Source: Sphingomonas phyllosphaerae
Lineage (GTDB): Bacteria; Pseudomonadota; Alphaproteobacteria; Sphingomonadales; Sphingomonadaceae
DNA length: 64,000 nucleotides
Reading direction: 5' to 3'
Assembly (NCBI RefSeq): GCF_029623345.1
Contig: NZ_JAPYKH010000023.1
Span: forward strand, 1 to 64,000
The translations under genes and the position numbers were made by a program. This document shows, piece after piece, positions 8,873 to 17,071 of this stretch. The number at the start of each line of letters is the position of its first letter. Position 1 is the stretch's first letter. Under the pieces are notes generated by a model. That model worked only from the letters and a program-made list of their open reading frames with translations, was not told the origin of the DNA and made no database searches.

Positions 8873-9963
8873 GCCGCGGACCTGTCGCGTTCGCGCGCCG
8901 CGTCCGCGGCGGCGACGCGTGCGCGCACCAGAGGCAGCAGCTCGCGGCCGTACACGATCGCGTCGTCCAGCGGCTCGAATCCGCGGATGAGGAAGTGGTC
9001 GATCCCGAGGTGATAATAATCGAGGAAGGCGTCGGCGACTTGCTCCGGGGTACCGACCAGACCGGTGGAATTGCCCTGCGCCCCGCCGACCGCCGCCAGC
9101 CCTGTCCACAGCCGCGTGTCGGCGCGATAGCCCGCCTCCGCCGCCTTCAGCAGGCGCTGCGCGCCGGCATGGGGCGGCGCATGGTCCTTCGTTTCCAGTC
9201 CGGCATCGGCGCGGATCGAGCGGACGATCTCGACGATCTCGTCGGCGCGCTTCCACGCCGCTTCCTCCGTGTCGGCGACGATCGGGCGCAGCGACAGGGA
9301 GAAGCCTGGCGCGCGATTGTACCGCGCCGCCGACGCGCGGATGCCGGCCACTGCCTCGCGCACCTGTGCCTGCGTCTCGCCCCACAAGGCGTAGACGTCG
9401 GCGTGACGTCCCGCGACGTCGATCGCTTCTGGCGACGAGCCACCGAAGAATACAGGCAGGTTCTGCGGCTTGATCGCGGCATAGCCGCCGCGGATCCGAT
9501 AGAAGTCGCCGTCATGATCGAACGGCGTCTCCGACGTCCACTCGCGGCGCAGGATCGTCAGATACTCGTCGGTGCGGCGGTAGCGCTCCGCCTTGTTGGT
9601 GCGGTCGCCGTCCTTCTCCATCTCGCTGTCCGCGCCGCCGGTGATGATATGGACCGCGACCCGGCCACCCGACAGCTGGTCGAGCGTCGCGAGCTGGCGC
9701 GCGGCGACGGTCGGCTGCGTGAAGCCGGGGCGATGCGCGATGAGAAAGCCGAGCTTCGTCGTCCGCGCCGCTGCATGCGCGGCGACGATCTGGCTCTCGG
9801 GCGAGTTCGAGCCAAACGGAATCAGCACGCGGTCAAACCCACCTTCTTCCTGCGCGGCGGCGGCTTGCTCGACATAATCGCGATCGAGCGGGCGCAACTG
9901 CCTCGGACCGTGGATCTCGCTCTCGTTGTTGAAGCCGATATAGCCGATGAACTTGACGGTCAT
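8869..9963 (-). CDS. ssuD: FMNH2-dependent alkanesulfonate monooxygenase-like (LLM class)
   Basis: A 364-residue luciferase-like flavin monooxygenase of the SsuD group, which oxidises sulfonates to aldehyde and sulfite using reduced flavin. The N-terminus has the family's FIGYIGFNNESE start, then LIPFGSNSPESQIVAAHAAA, LGFLIAHRPGF, the GGRVAVHIITGG segment, and a C-terminal LVGTPEQVADAFLDYYHLGIDHFLIRGFEPL pattern. Length matches the family. No flavin reductase gene is in this operon, so reduced flavin must come from elsewhere. Related enzymes act on sulfones or other organosulfur compounds, so the exact substrate is open. Confidence 0.85.
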   Translation of the reverse strand: MTVKFIGYIGFNNESEIHGPRQLRPLDRDYVEQAAAAQEEGGFDRVLIPFGSNSPESQIVAAHAAARTTKLGFLIAHRPGFTQPTVAARQLATLDQLSGGRVAVHIITGGADSEMEKDGDRTNKAERYRRTDEYLTILRREWTSETPFDHDGDFYRIRGGYAAIKPQNLPVFFGGSSPEAIDVAGRHADVYALWGETQAQVREAVAGIRASAARYNRAPGFSLSLRPIVADTEEAAWKRADEIVEIVRSIRADAGLETKDHAPPHAGAQRLLKAAEAGYRADTRLWTGLAAVGGAQGNSTGLVGTPEQVADAFLDYYHLGIDHFLIRGFEPLDDAIVYGRELLPLVRARVAAADAARERDRSAA

Positions 9964-9986
9964 GGTGCGAACTCCTTCGATGATGG

Positions 9987-11216
9987 TCAGATGACGTAGA
10001 AGCCGTGGGTGCCGTCACGCGCGAGCTGGTCGACCAGACCGTATTCCCATTCGAGATACGCCTGCATCGCGACAGCGGGATTGTCGGTACCTTCGTACGG
10101 CCGGCGGTAGCGTCCCTCGCGTCCGCGCGGCGGCACCGCGTCGGCATCCCCCGTGGCGGATGCGCCGATGGGGTCGGTGAGCACGAGAACCTCCCATCCC
10201 ATCTGCGCGAGCCACGAGGCGGTCATGTCGGCGCGCACGCCGCGATCGTCGGCCAGCACGATGCGCGCGCCGCGCACCGGGGCGAAATGATCGGTCTCTT
10301 GCACGAGCTGACCGCCTGGGGCGGAGCGGAAGCCAGCGGGATGAGCTGCCGCATATTCCTCGGGCGTACGCACATCGAAGCGGTAGAGCGTCCGCCTAGC
10401 GTCGGCGGCGATGGCGGACAGCTCATGCCGGTCGATCTGGCGCACGCCGGCGCGGTACGCGACCTGGCGGGCGCGGCGGCGCGCCTCGTCGGCAAGGTCG
10501 TCATCGACCTCGGGGAAGCGCGTCTTGGAACCCTGCGCCAGCGGCTTCCCCGCCAGCGTCCAGCCGATCGTGCCGTTGCGCAGCGCACGCACCGGGTTGG
10601 GCACACCGGCGTTGATGAGCGACTGCGTGCCGATGATGCTGCGCGTCCGCCCGGCGCAATTGACGATGATCGTCGTCGCCGGATCGGGTGCGATCGCGCG
10701 CGCGCGCAGCACCAGTTCGGCACCGGGCACGCTGACCCCGCCGGGCAGGCTCATCGTGGCATATTCGTCGAAGCGCCGCGCATCGAGGATCGCGATGTCG
10801 GCGCGGTCCGCGATCAGCCCATGCACTTCCTCGGCCGAGAAGGACGGGGTGGCGCGGCGATGCTCCACCAGCTCGCCGAACGCCTTGGCATAGCTGTTGA
10901 CGTCCTCGAACAGCTCATGGCCGGCCGCCCGCCACCCCGTCAGACCGTCCTCCATCAGCCGCACGTCGCGATAGCCCAGAGCGCTGAACCGTTTCCTCGC
11001 CGCCTCTTCGTCACCGTCGCCGTAGAGGATCAGCGTGCCGTCGCGGCGCGGCCACCGCGCCGCTGCCTCGACCTCGATCCGGTCCAGCGGCACTTGCGCC
11101 GCAAACAAGGGATGACCGGTGGCGAACGCGGCCTCGTCGCGGGTGTCGATCAGCGCGACCTCCGCTCGGGCGAGCAACGCCGCGCGGACGTCGCGCGGGT
11201 GGATGGTGGCGGTCAT
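9987..11216 (-). CDS. Multidomain rhodanese-like sulfurtransferase
   Basis: A 409-residue protein with three rhodanese-like repeats at about 1-110, 122-235 and 260-380. Only the middle domain has a catalytic-loop cysteine, in VNCAGRTRS (Cys187). The equivalent loops of the first (ILYGDGDEEA) and third (VLADDRGVRAD) domains lack it, so those are probably structural or binding domains. It would move sulfane sulfur from a thiol or persulfide donor. It overlaps the cysteine dioxygenase stop by 4 nt (ATGA); dioxygenase-rhodanese pairing is a recurrent bacterial arrangement, suggesting the two act on the same thiol. Confidence 0.85.
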   Translation of the reverse strand: MTATIHPRDVRAALLARAEVALIDTRDEAAFATGHPLFAAQVPLDRIEVEAAARWPRRDGTLILYGDGDEEAARKRFSALGYRDVRLMEDGLTGWRAAGHELFEDVNSYAKAFGELVEHRRATPSFSAEEVHGLIADRADIAILDARRFDEYATMSLPGGVSVPGAELVLRARAIAPDPATTIIVNCAGRTRSIIGTQSLINAGVPNPVRALRNGTIGWTLAGKPLAQGSKTRFPEVDDDLADEARRRARQVAYRAGVRQIDRHELSAIAADARRTLYRFDVRTPEEYAAAHPAGFRSAPGGQLVQETDHFAPVRGARIVLADDRGVRADMTASWLAQMGWEVLVLTDPIGASATGDADAVPPRGREGRYRRPYEGTDNPAVAMQAYLEWEYGLVDQLARDGTHGFYVI

Positions 11217-11779
11217 GGCAGCAACGGCTCCAACGGGGCGTAGCCGGAGATGAAGCGCTTCGCTTGTCCGGCGTCGTCATAGGTGGCGCGCTCGACCGCC
11301 CCGATATCCGCGCCATAGACGTGGATCGAAACGGAGGTGCGATCGTCATAGGCGTTCGCGACACGGTGGATGTCACCGATCCAGGGCGACACCGCATCCA
11401 CGGCGCCGGCCGACAGGCGGATCGCGGCGCCGGTCGCCCGCAACGTCCCCTCCTCGTCGCGACGGAATCGCTGCACCAGTTCCGCGCCGCGCAGGACTCC
11501 GACCAATCCCCAGACGCGGTGGTCGTGCACCGGCGTCGCCTGACCAGCCCCCCAGACGAAACTGACCACCGAAAAGCGCGAACCCGGATCGCGATACAAC
11601 AGATATTGCCGGTAGCGGGCGGGATCCGGCGCGGCATACGCCTCTGGTAGCCAGTCGTCCCTCGCCACCAGGTCGCGGAGCAGCACGTCGCCGCCGGACA
11701 GGATCGTCGCCTCGTCGGTCGCGCCATCGACCAGCGCGCGAAAGGCAGCAGCGAAAGCCGCGAAGCGCGTGTCGGTCAT
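11213..11779 (-). CDS. Cysteine dioxygenase-type thiol dioxygenase
   Basis: A 188-residue cupin of the type I cysteine dioxygenase family, which adds oxygen to a thiol to give a sulfinic acid. The iron ligands are visible as His85 and His87 in TPVHDHRVWG and His138 in IGDIHRV, followed by a SIHVYG strand. Substrate may be cysteine or another mercapto acid such as 3-mercaptopropionate; the sequence alone does not say. It overlaps the ABC ATPase stop by 4 nt (ATGA) and the rhodanese start by 4 nt, so it is firmly inside the sulfonate operon. Confidence 0.85.
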   Translation of the reverse strand: MTDTRFAAFAAAFRALVDGATDEATILSGGDVLLRDLVARDDWLPEAYAAPDPARYRQYLLYRDPGSRFSVVSFVWGAGQATPVHDHRVWGLVGVLRGAELVQRFRRDEEGTLRATGAAIRLSAGAVDAVSPWIGDIHRVANAYDDRTSVSIHVYGADIGAVERATYDDAGQAKRFISGYAPLEPLLP

Positions 11780-12552
11780 TCCGCGGCCTCCGCGACATGA
11801 CCGGCCACCGCGTCGGCATAGCTGCCGCTCGCCGCCTCCACGCCCAGAGCAGCGAGCAGCCGCCTCCGCAGCTCTCGCACCGCGCCGCTGCGCTGCCCCC
11901 GCTCGGCGGCGATCCGCTCCTCCAGCGCGATCCGGCCGCGATCGAGCACCAGCACGCGGTCGGCGAGCGCGATCGCCTCGTCCACGTCGTGCGTGACGAT
12001 CAGTACGGCCGGGCGGTGCGTCCGCCACAACTTGAACACCAGCTCGTGCATCCGCATACGCGTGAGCGCGTCCAGCGCGGCGAAGGGTTCGTCCAGCAAC
12101 AGCAATTGTGGCTCGCGCACCAGCGCTCGCGCCAGCGCGGTGCGCTGCGCTTCGCCGCCCGACAGCGTCAGCGGCCAAGCGTCCGCCCGGTGCGACAAGG
12201 CGACTTCGGCCAGCGCCACATCAGCCCGTGCGCGCGCCGCGGCGCGCGGCAGACCCAACGCGACATTGGCCCACACCTTCTTCCACGGCAACAACCGGGC
12301 GTCCTGAAACACGACCGCACGCGCGGACGGGATCGCCACGTCCTGCCCCTCCGCCGCGTCGAGGCCGGCGAGTGTGCGCAGCAGCGTCGTCTTGCCGCTC
12401 CCGGAGTGACCGAGCAGCGCCACGAACTCGCCCCGCGCCACGTCCAGATCCAGCTGGTGCAGGATGGTGTTGGTGCCGAAGCGGCGGGTCAGACCGCGCA
12501 GCCGGACGACCGGCGCCGCGTCGCGAACCGTGGGAAACATGGTGACGCTCAT
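11776..12552 (-). CDS. ssuB: Sulfonate-type ABC transporter ATP-binding protein
   Basis: A 258-residue ABC ATPase of the nitrate/sulfonate/taurine group. It shows the Walker A GHSGSGKTT, the Q-loop VFQDARLLPW (the LLPW form is typical of this group), the LSGGEAQR signature, Walker B LLLLDEPFAALD and the THDVDEA switch. The start at 12552 was chosen 4 nt after the permease stop; an in-frame start further upstream (12594) would lie inside the permease gene. It powers import of an organosulfur compound with the adjacent permease and the binding lipoprotein at the operon end. Confidence 0.92.
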   Translation of the reverse strand: MSVTMFPTVRDAAPVVRLRGLTRRFGTNTILHQLDLDVARGEFVALLGHSGSGKTTLLRTLAGLDAAEGQDVAIPSARAVVFQDARLLPWKKVWANVALGLPRAAARARADVALAEVALSHRADAWPLTLSGGEAQRTALARALVREPQLLLLDEPFAALDALTRMRMHELVFKLWRTHRPAVLIVTHDVDEAIALADRVLVLDRGRIALEERIAAERGQRSGAVRELRRRLLAALGVEAASGSYADAVAGHVAEAAE

Positions 12553-12556
12553 CGGA

Positions 12557-13357
12557 TCAGGCCTCCACCAGCTTGGGCCGCCACGCGAGCGCACGATCTT
12601 CGAGCGTGCGCACGATCAGGTCCGCGCCCAGCCCGAGCAACGCGTAGACCATCAGGCAAACGACGATGATGTCGGTGCGCATGAAGTCGCGCGCGTTGTT
12701 GACGAGGAAGCCGAGTCCGGCGCTCGCATTGATCTGCTCCGCGATCACCAGCATGACGATGGCGATGGTCAGCGCATAGCGCAGCCCGACCAGCAACGAT
12801 GGCAGCGCTCCCGGCAGGATGACGTGCACGATCAATTGCCAGCGATCGAGCCCGAAGCTGGACGCCGCATCCAGCAGCCGCCGGTCGACGCCGCGGATAC
12901 CGTTGTAGAGGTTGAGATAGACGGGAAAGAGCGTGGCAAAGGCGATCAGCGCGACCTTGGTGGTCTCCCCGATGCCGAACCACACGATGAACAACGGCGC
13001 GAGCGCCACCACGGGAATGGCGCGCTTGATCTGCAACAGCGGGTCGACCCACGCCTCTCCGGCGCGCGACAGCCCGGCGATCAGCGCCAGCACGACGCCG
13101 GTGCCGAACCCGAATGCGAGCCCCAGCGCCACGCGGCGGAAGGAAACGAGCAGGTTCGCAGGCAACTCGCCCGACGCGATCATGCCCAGCATCGTCGCGA
13201 ACACCGCCGAGGGTGCCGCCAGGACATGCTGCGGGATCAGGCCGGCGCGCGAGGCCAGCTCCCAGCTCGCCAGCAGCAGCAGCGGGGTGAGCAGGCGCGA
13301 GCGAGCGACACGGCGCGTGCCGGAGCGCAAGGGCGAGGAAGAGGGCAGATCAACCAT
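12557..13357 (-). CDS. ssuC: Sulfonate-type ABC transporter permease
   Basis: A 266-residue inner-membrane permease of the SsuC/TauC group, with about six membrane helices and the conserved EAA loop region (LDAASSFGLDRWQLIVHVILPGALP, paraphrased positions about 160-185). The ATG at 13357 is preceded by GGGAGG at good spacing. It is the first gene of the minus-strand operon, so the promoter lies in the 166-bp gap shared with the divergent LysR gene. An AAACTC-containing motif sits at 13383-13399. Confidence 0.92.
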   Translation of the reverse strand: MVDLPSSSPLRSGTRRVARSRLLTPLLLLASWELASRAGLIPQHVLAAPSAVFATMLGMIASGELPANLLVSFRRVALGLAFGFGTGVVLALIAGLSRAGEAWVDPLLQIKRAIPVVALAPLFIVWFGIGETTKVALIAFATLFPVYLNLYNGIRGVDRRLLDAASSFGLDRWQLIVHVILPGALPSLLVGLRYALTIAIVMLVIAEQINASAGLGFLVNNARDFMRTDIIVVCLMVYALLGLGADLIVRTLEDRALAWRPKLVEA

Positions 13358-13382
13358 GCCCCCAGCCTCCCGATAATCCCTA

Positions 13383-13399
13383 CTGATTCAATGGAGTTT
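13383..13399 (-). promoter_or_regulatory. Candidate operator shared with the tauD-like promoter
   Basis: Read on the minus strand the sequence is AAACTCCATTGAATCAG, ending 26 nt before the permease start. A closely similar block, AAACTCAATTCCTGATCAG, lies at 14373-14391 upstream of the TauD-like gene. The pair flanks a LysR gene, so it may be that regulator's site. The similarity was found by eye. Confidence 0.4.
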
Positions 13400-13523
13400 A
13401 GCTGCTATGACCTATTAGCCCTGCTTGTGGGTCCGGCGTTCCGCCGCGGCGCCCGGGAAAGGTTGGGGGATCTATGCACCATTGCCGCTTCTGTAGCTCT
13501 CCGCCGCCGCAGCGGAGCCGGAC

Positions 13524-14369
13524 ATGCCGGTGAACCTGCCCACCAACATGCTGCGCAGCTTCGCTGCGATCGTCGACTCCGGGTCGATGCTCAATGCGAC
13601 CGAACGGGTGTTCGTCACCCAGTCCGCGCTCAGCCTTCAGATCAAACGTCTCGAAGAGCTGATCCAGCAGACCTTGTTCCACCGCGACGGTCGCCGGCTC
13701 GCGCTGACACCCGCCGGCGAGCTGCTGCTGGGATATACGCGCCGCATCCTTGCGATCCACGACGAAGCCGTGGCGGCGGTCAGTGCCGGCGCGTGCGCAG
13801 GGCCGGTGCGGATCGGGATGGTGCAGGACTTCGCCGATCTGCTGCTCGGCGGGCTGCTGGCCCGTTTCGGTGAGCTTCATCCCGAGGCGCAGATCTTCGC
13901 CAGGGTGGCAGGCACGGCGGAGCTGCAACAGATGCTGGAGCGTGCGCAACTCGATCTCATCATCGGCTATGCCGCGACCGACGACGCGCGGGCGCTGCGC
14001 GTGGCGCCGACGCACTGGTACGGCGCCGAGGCGCTCGCGATGCGGGACGAGATCCCGCTGGTAGTGCTGGAAAAGCCCTGCCGCTTCCGCGAGGCGGCGA
14101 TCGCCGCGCTGGACGCGGCCGGACGGCGCTGGCGCATCGCCGTGGAGACGCCGAACCTCTCGACACTCAAGGCGGCGGTCGTCGCGGGGCTCGGGTTGAC
14201 GAGCCGGACCGGCCTGTTCCTGCGCGACCTCGTGCCGCTGCGCGCTGAAGGCTTGCCGGTGCTGCCGGACGTCTCGTGCATCCTGCTGCGTGGCGACGGC
14301 GTGGGCGCCGCTGCGACACGCCTGGCGCATCTCGCCGCGGAGGAGGTCTGCGCGCTTCCGGACCTATAG
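13524..14369 (+). CDS. LysR-family transcriptional regulator of the sulfur locus
   Basis: A 281-residue LysR-type regulator. The N-terminal winged helix is clear: MLRSFAAIVDSGSMLNATERVFVTQSALSLQIKRLEELI (about residues 9-47), followed by the linker helix and an effector-binding domain starting around GPVRIGMVQDFADLLL. It is divergent from the ABC/sulfur operon (166 bp apart) and 88 bp upstream of the TauD-like gene on the same strand. This is the usual position for a local regulator of sulfonate use, in the manner of Cbl or SsuR. The effector is unknown; sulfate or adenylyl sulfate is the precedent for the family. Confidence 0.88.
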   Translation: MPVNLPTNMLRSFAAIVDSGSMLNATERVFVTQSALSLQIKRLEELIQQTLFHRDGRRLALTPAGELLLGYTRRILAIHDEAVAAVSAGACAGPVRIGMVQDFADLLLGGLLARFGELHPEAQIFARVAGTAELQQMLERAQLDLIIGYAATDDARALRVAPTHWYGAEALAMRDEIPLVVLEKPCRFREAAIAALDAAGRRWRIAVETPNLSTLKAAVVAGLGLTSRTGLFLRDLVPLRAEGLPVLPDVSCILLRGDGVGAAATRLAHLAAEEVCALPDL

Positions 14370-14372
14370 GTA

Positions 14373-14391
14373 AAACTCAATTCCTGATCAG
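14373..14391 (+). promoter_or_regulatory. Candidate operator upstream of the tauD-like gene
   Basis: AAACTCAATTCCTGATCAG, 67-85 nt upstream of the TauD-like start and directly after the LysR stop. It shares AAACTC, ATT and ATCAG blocks with the site at 13383-13399. The distance suits an activator site upstream of a promoter. Confidence 0.4.
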
Positions 14392-14457
14392 ACTTCCGCG
14401 TTGGTACGCCTTTGTCGAAGCGGACTAGCCTTCCAGTGTCCCATCAGGAGGCACGTC

Positions 14458-15327
14458 ATGGCTATTGCAACGCTGACCCGAGACAATCCGCAGCCGCATA
14501 CCGATAGGCTGACCGTCGAGCAGCTTACACCGATCATCGGCGCGGAGATTAGCGGCGTCGACTTGCGCGAAGCGCTGGACAGCGCGACGCGTGACCAGCT
14601 CTATTCGCTTCTGCTTCGCCACAAGGTGCTGTTCTTCCGCGATCAGCAGATCGACCGCGACCAACAGCTCGCCTTCGCGCGTCATTTCGGCGAACTCTAC
14701 GCGCACCCTACCGGTGGGTTGCAGAGCCATCGCATCATCCAGCCGATCGCCGCCGCCGATTTCATCAAACACGACGTGCGCGAGAACCATTGGCACACGG
14801 ACACCAGCTGGCGGCTCAACCCGGCACTAGGGGCCGTACTGCGCGCCGAGCACATCCCCCCGGTCGGCGGCGACACGATCTGGGCGAACGGCGGCGCGAT
14901 CCTGCGCGGCCTGCCGGAGGATCTGCGGGCGGCGATCGATGACCTCTACGTCGTTCATGATTATCAGTCCGCACTGGCTCGAGCGGGCGAGATCTATCCG
15001 CTCGTCGCCCATCCCGCGATCCGGACGCACCCGGAAACGGGTGAAGACATTTTCTGGATCAACTTCAGCCTGAAACCTCGCTTCGTCGATCTCGATCGCA
15101 CGGAGAGCGATGCCTTGCTCGCCCGGCTGTACGACGAAGTGAAGAAGCCCGAGCATAGCGTCCGCTTCCGGTGGACGCCCGGTGCGATCGCCTTCTGGGA
15201 CAATCGCGCCGGACTGCATTATCCCGTGCGCGATTACGGCGACTTCCCGCGCGTCATGCACCGCGTCCTCATCGCCAGCGACGACATCCCGCATCGCGTC
15301 CGCCCCGCACAGGCAGCCGCCGCATGA
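14458..15327 (+). CDS. TauD/TfdA-family 2-oxoglutarate-dependent dioxygenase
   Basis: A 289-residue non-haem iron dioxygenase that would use 2-oxoglutarate and oxygen to release sulfite from a sulfonate, or cleave an alkyl sulfate. Iron ligands are His113 and Asp115 in HWHTDTSW and His254 in WDNRAGLHYPVRDY; Arg269 (VMHRV) is the likely 2-oxoglutarate contact. The start is fixed by AGGAGG at 14446-14451. It overlaps the next gene by 4 nt (ATGA). Taurine, alkanesulfonate and alkylsulfate enzymes look alike at this level, so the substrate is not assigned. Confidence 0.88.
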   Translation: MAIATLTRDNPQPHTDRLTVEQLTPIIGAEISGVDLREALDSATRDQLYSLLLRHKVLFFRDQQIDRDQQLAFARHFGELYAHPTGGLQSHRIIQPIAAADFIKHDVRENHWHTDTSWRLNPALGAVLRAEHIPPVGGDTIWANGGAILRGLPEDLRAAIDDLYVVHDYQSALARAGEIYPLVAHPAIRTHPETGEDIFWINFSLKPRFVDLDRTESDALLARLYDEVKKPEHSVRFRWTPGAIAFWDNRAGLHYPVRDYGDFPRVMHRVLIASDDIPHRVRPAQAAAA

Positions 15328-15995
15328 CCGCGACGCTGCGCGCCCGCTTCGAGGCCCTGGAAGCGGAACGAGAGCGCGACTGGTCGCCCGACCGGCTGCG
15401 CGCCAACCGGGCGCAGCGACAGGTGCTGGTGGATCGCTTCGACCGCACGGCGGTGGTGCACGAAGGGCAGCCGGTCGCGCCGTTCACGCTTGAGACGCCC
15501 CACGGTCCGGTGACGCTGGAGGAGTTGACGCGCGATGGCGATCTGCTCCTCATCTTCTTCCGCTTCGCCGGCTGTCCGGCGTGCAACATCGCGCTGCGTT
15601 ATTACGACGAGGAGCTGGCCGGCCCGCTTGCCGCGCAAGGCGTACGCATCGTAGCGGTTACGCCGCATCTGCAGGAAAAGGGCGCGGACGCCATCCGCAC
15701 ACGTCATGGCCTCGGCTACACCGTCGCGACCGATCGCGGCAACGCGCTGGCCCGCAGGTTCGGCCTCGCCTTCCTCCCCGAGGAGCCCGCGCCAGCACCT
15801 AGCGGAGGCGGCGAGTGGATCGGTAGCCTCACCGGATTGGGCACCGGCGAATTACCGCAACCGGCTCTCGTTCTGATCGGGGAGGACCGCATAGTGCGAT
15901 TTGCCGACGTGAGTCCCGATTGGCTTCGGCGCACCGAGGCAAATTCGGTATTGGAGAGGATCGCTCTAACCAACACACCGGCGGCCGTTCACTAA
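15324..15995 (+). CDS. Peroxiredoxin-like (AhpC/TSA) protein
   Basis: A 223-residue thioredoxin-fold protein of the AhpC/TSA type. After an N-terminal helical segment, the core reads GQPVAPFTLETPHGPVTLEEL then LLLIFFRFAGCPACNIALRYYDEEL. The CPAC pair replaces the usual single peroxidatic cysteine context, so it may be a peroxidase or a thiol-disulfide protein. It is translationally coupled (ATGA) to the TauD-like gene, suggesting protection against peroxide or thiol stress during sulfur-starved growth; that role is inference. It is the last gene of this unit. Confidence 0.8.
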   Translation: MTATLRARFEALEAERERDWSPDRLRANRAQRQVLVDRFDRTAVVHEGQPVAPFTLETPHGPVTLEELTRDGDLLLIFFRFAGCPACNIALRYYDEELAGPLAAQGVRIVAVTPHLQEKGADAIRTRHGLGYTVATDRGNALARRFGLAFLPEEPAPAPSGGGEWIGSLTGLGTGELPQPALVLIGEDRIVRFADVSPDWLRRTEANSVLERIALTNTPAAVH

Positions 15996-16592
15996 CCACA
16001 CCTGCTGATGATCAGGTGGCGACTCGGGGCGAGACCATGGACCGACGTGGTGCTGCGTGGCGGTCGCGGCGGTGCAGTCTACTGGCCGGCAGCGCGCCGC
16101 CCCTGAGCCGCCACGCCTAATTCGCCCCCTCGCTCGAGATCACGCCCGGCACCTGTTGGACGTGTGATGAACTGCGATGCCGGCCCGAAATGTCTCGCAG
16201 TGACAGCCTGACGCGTGCCGGCAGGCGACGGCTCGACGCCATCGACATGCTGCATGGGCCGGTGATCGTGCTCATGGTGCTCGACCCCGTCCGCCACTGC
16301 GTCGGGTCGGCACGCTGTGGCACCCCCTACGTACATGGTTCTGGTCACTGCCCGCGGCAGCGCCTTGCCACCTGAACATGCTGCCGAACGCGGTGACCCG
16401 CCTCGTCGAGAAGGCCGCGGTCGACGACGCCAGGGGCTAGTCATCCGAAGAGGTCCGGCAAAGCCCGACGATCTACGTTGACGACCACGCCGGGAATGTG
16501 GCACTCGGCCGTCGGATCGCACGCAGGTCTGAAAACCGGGATGGTAGACCGGGGTCTCAGAAGTGATCCGAGCAGCGCTAAGTCGTTGTTCC
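15996..16592. other. Intergenic stretch with one gene remnant
   Basis: About 600 bases between the peroxiredoxin-like gene and the tRNA. Apart from the degenerate reading frame at 16190-16375 I see no credible gene on either strand; the other open frames have no family-like motifs or ribosome sites. Confidence 0.5.
16190..16375 (+). pseudogene. Remnant of a DUF1624 / heparan-glucosaminide acetyltransferase-like gene
   Basis: A 61-codon frame contains RRRLDAIDMLHGPVIVLMVLDPVRH. This closely follows the N-terminal motif of DUF1624 membrane acetyltransferase-like proteins (R-L-x-S-I-D-x-L-R-G-x-V-I-V-L-M-A-L-D-H-V-R). The usual Arg and His are replaced (LHG, LDP), and the frame leaves the family pattern immediately afterwards. 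Intact family members run to several hundred residues, so this is a decayed 5' fragment. The match is by memory of the motif and needs a profile search. Confidence 0.5.
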
Positions 16593-16666
16593 GCGGGTGT
16601 AGCTCAATGGTAGAGCAGAAGCTTCCCAAGCTTACGACGAGGGTTCGATTCCCTTCACCCGCTCCA
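16593..16666 (+). tRNA. tRNA-Gly (anticodon CCC)
   Basis: A 74-nt cloverleaf with encoded CCA. The acceptor stem GCGGGTG pairs with CACCCGC, the D arm is GCTC...GAGC, the anticodon loop is TTCCCAA giving CCC, and the T arm is GAGGGTTCGATTCCC-like with the GGTTCGA core. The first anticodon-stem pair (G27/A43) is a mismatch; the other four pairs hold. It reads GGG glycine codons. Confidence 0.93.
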
Positions 16667-16744
16667 CTACTCCCGCTGCGTTCATCCCGCCTTACCAATC
16701 GTTAACCAGCGGATGCTAACGTCCGCCCCGACACCAAGGGGGGG

Positions 16745-17071
16745 ATGTTCCGCGTGGCCTCGCAGCCCAGTACCGACAACCGGCGCGACCCGCGCTTCAG
16801 TACCGAGTGCCGCGCGATGGCGCGCGTTGCGATCTCGGTGACCATCCTCGACGTCTCGGCCAACGGGCTACGCGCGCGCATCTCGCTGCCGCTCGCCGTG
16901 GGGACGTTGCTTAAATTCTCGCTGCCGGGCGGGAGCGAGCATCACGCGCGGGTCGCGTGGCACGACGGTGGCGTGTTCGGCTGCGAGTTCATGAAGACGC
17001 TCAACTCGCACGAGTTGCGCCGCGTCGTCGAGGCGAGCAGCAACGCCGCACCGGTCGCGATCAGCGGCTGA
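16745..17071 (+). CDS. PilZ-domain protein
   Basis: A 108-residue single-domain PilZ protein, a probable cyclic-di-GMP receptor. The binding motif is split as usual: RRDPR near residues 13-17 and DVSANG near residues 37-42, followed by beta-strands ending HDGGVFGCEFM. The first motif is RxxxR-like and intact by eye. It has no output domain, so it would act by binding a partner. Its 3' end overlaps the convergent glycogen debranching gene by 11 bp. A run of G residues just before the ATG may serve as the ribosome site. Confidence 0.88.
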   Translation: MFRVASQPSTDNRRDPRFSTECRAMARVAISVTILDVSANGLRARISLPLAVGTLLKFSLPGGSEHHARVAWHDGGVFGCEFMKTLNSHELRRVVEASSNAAPVAISG

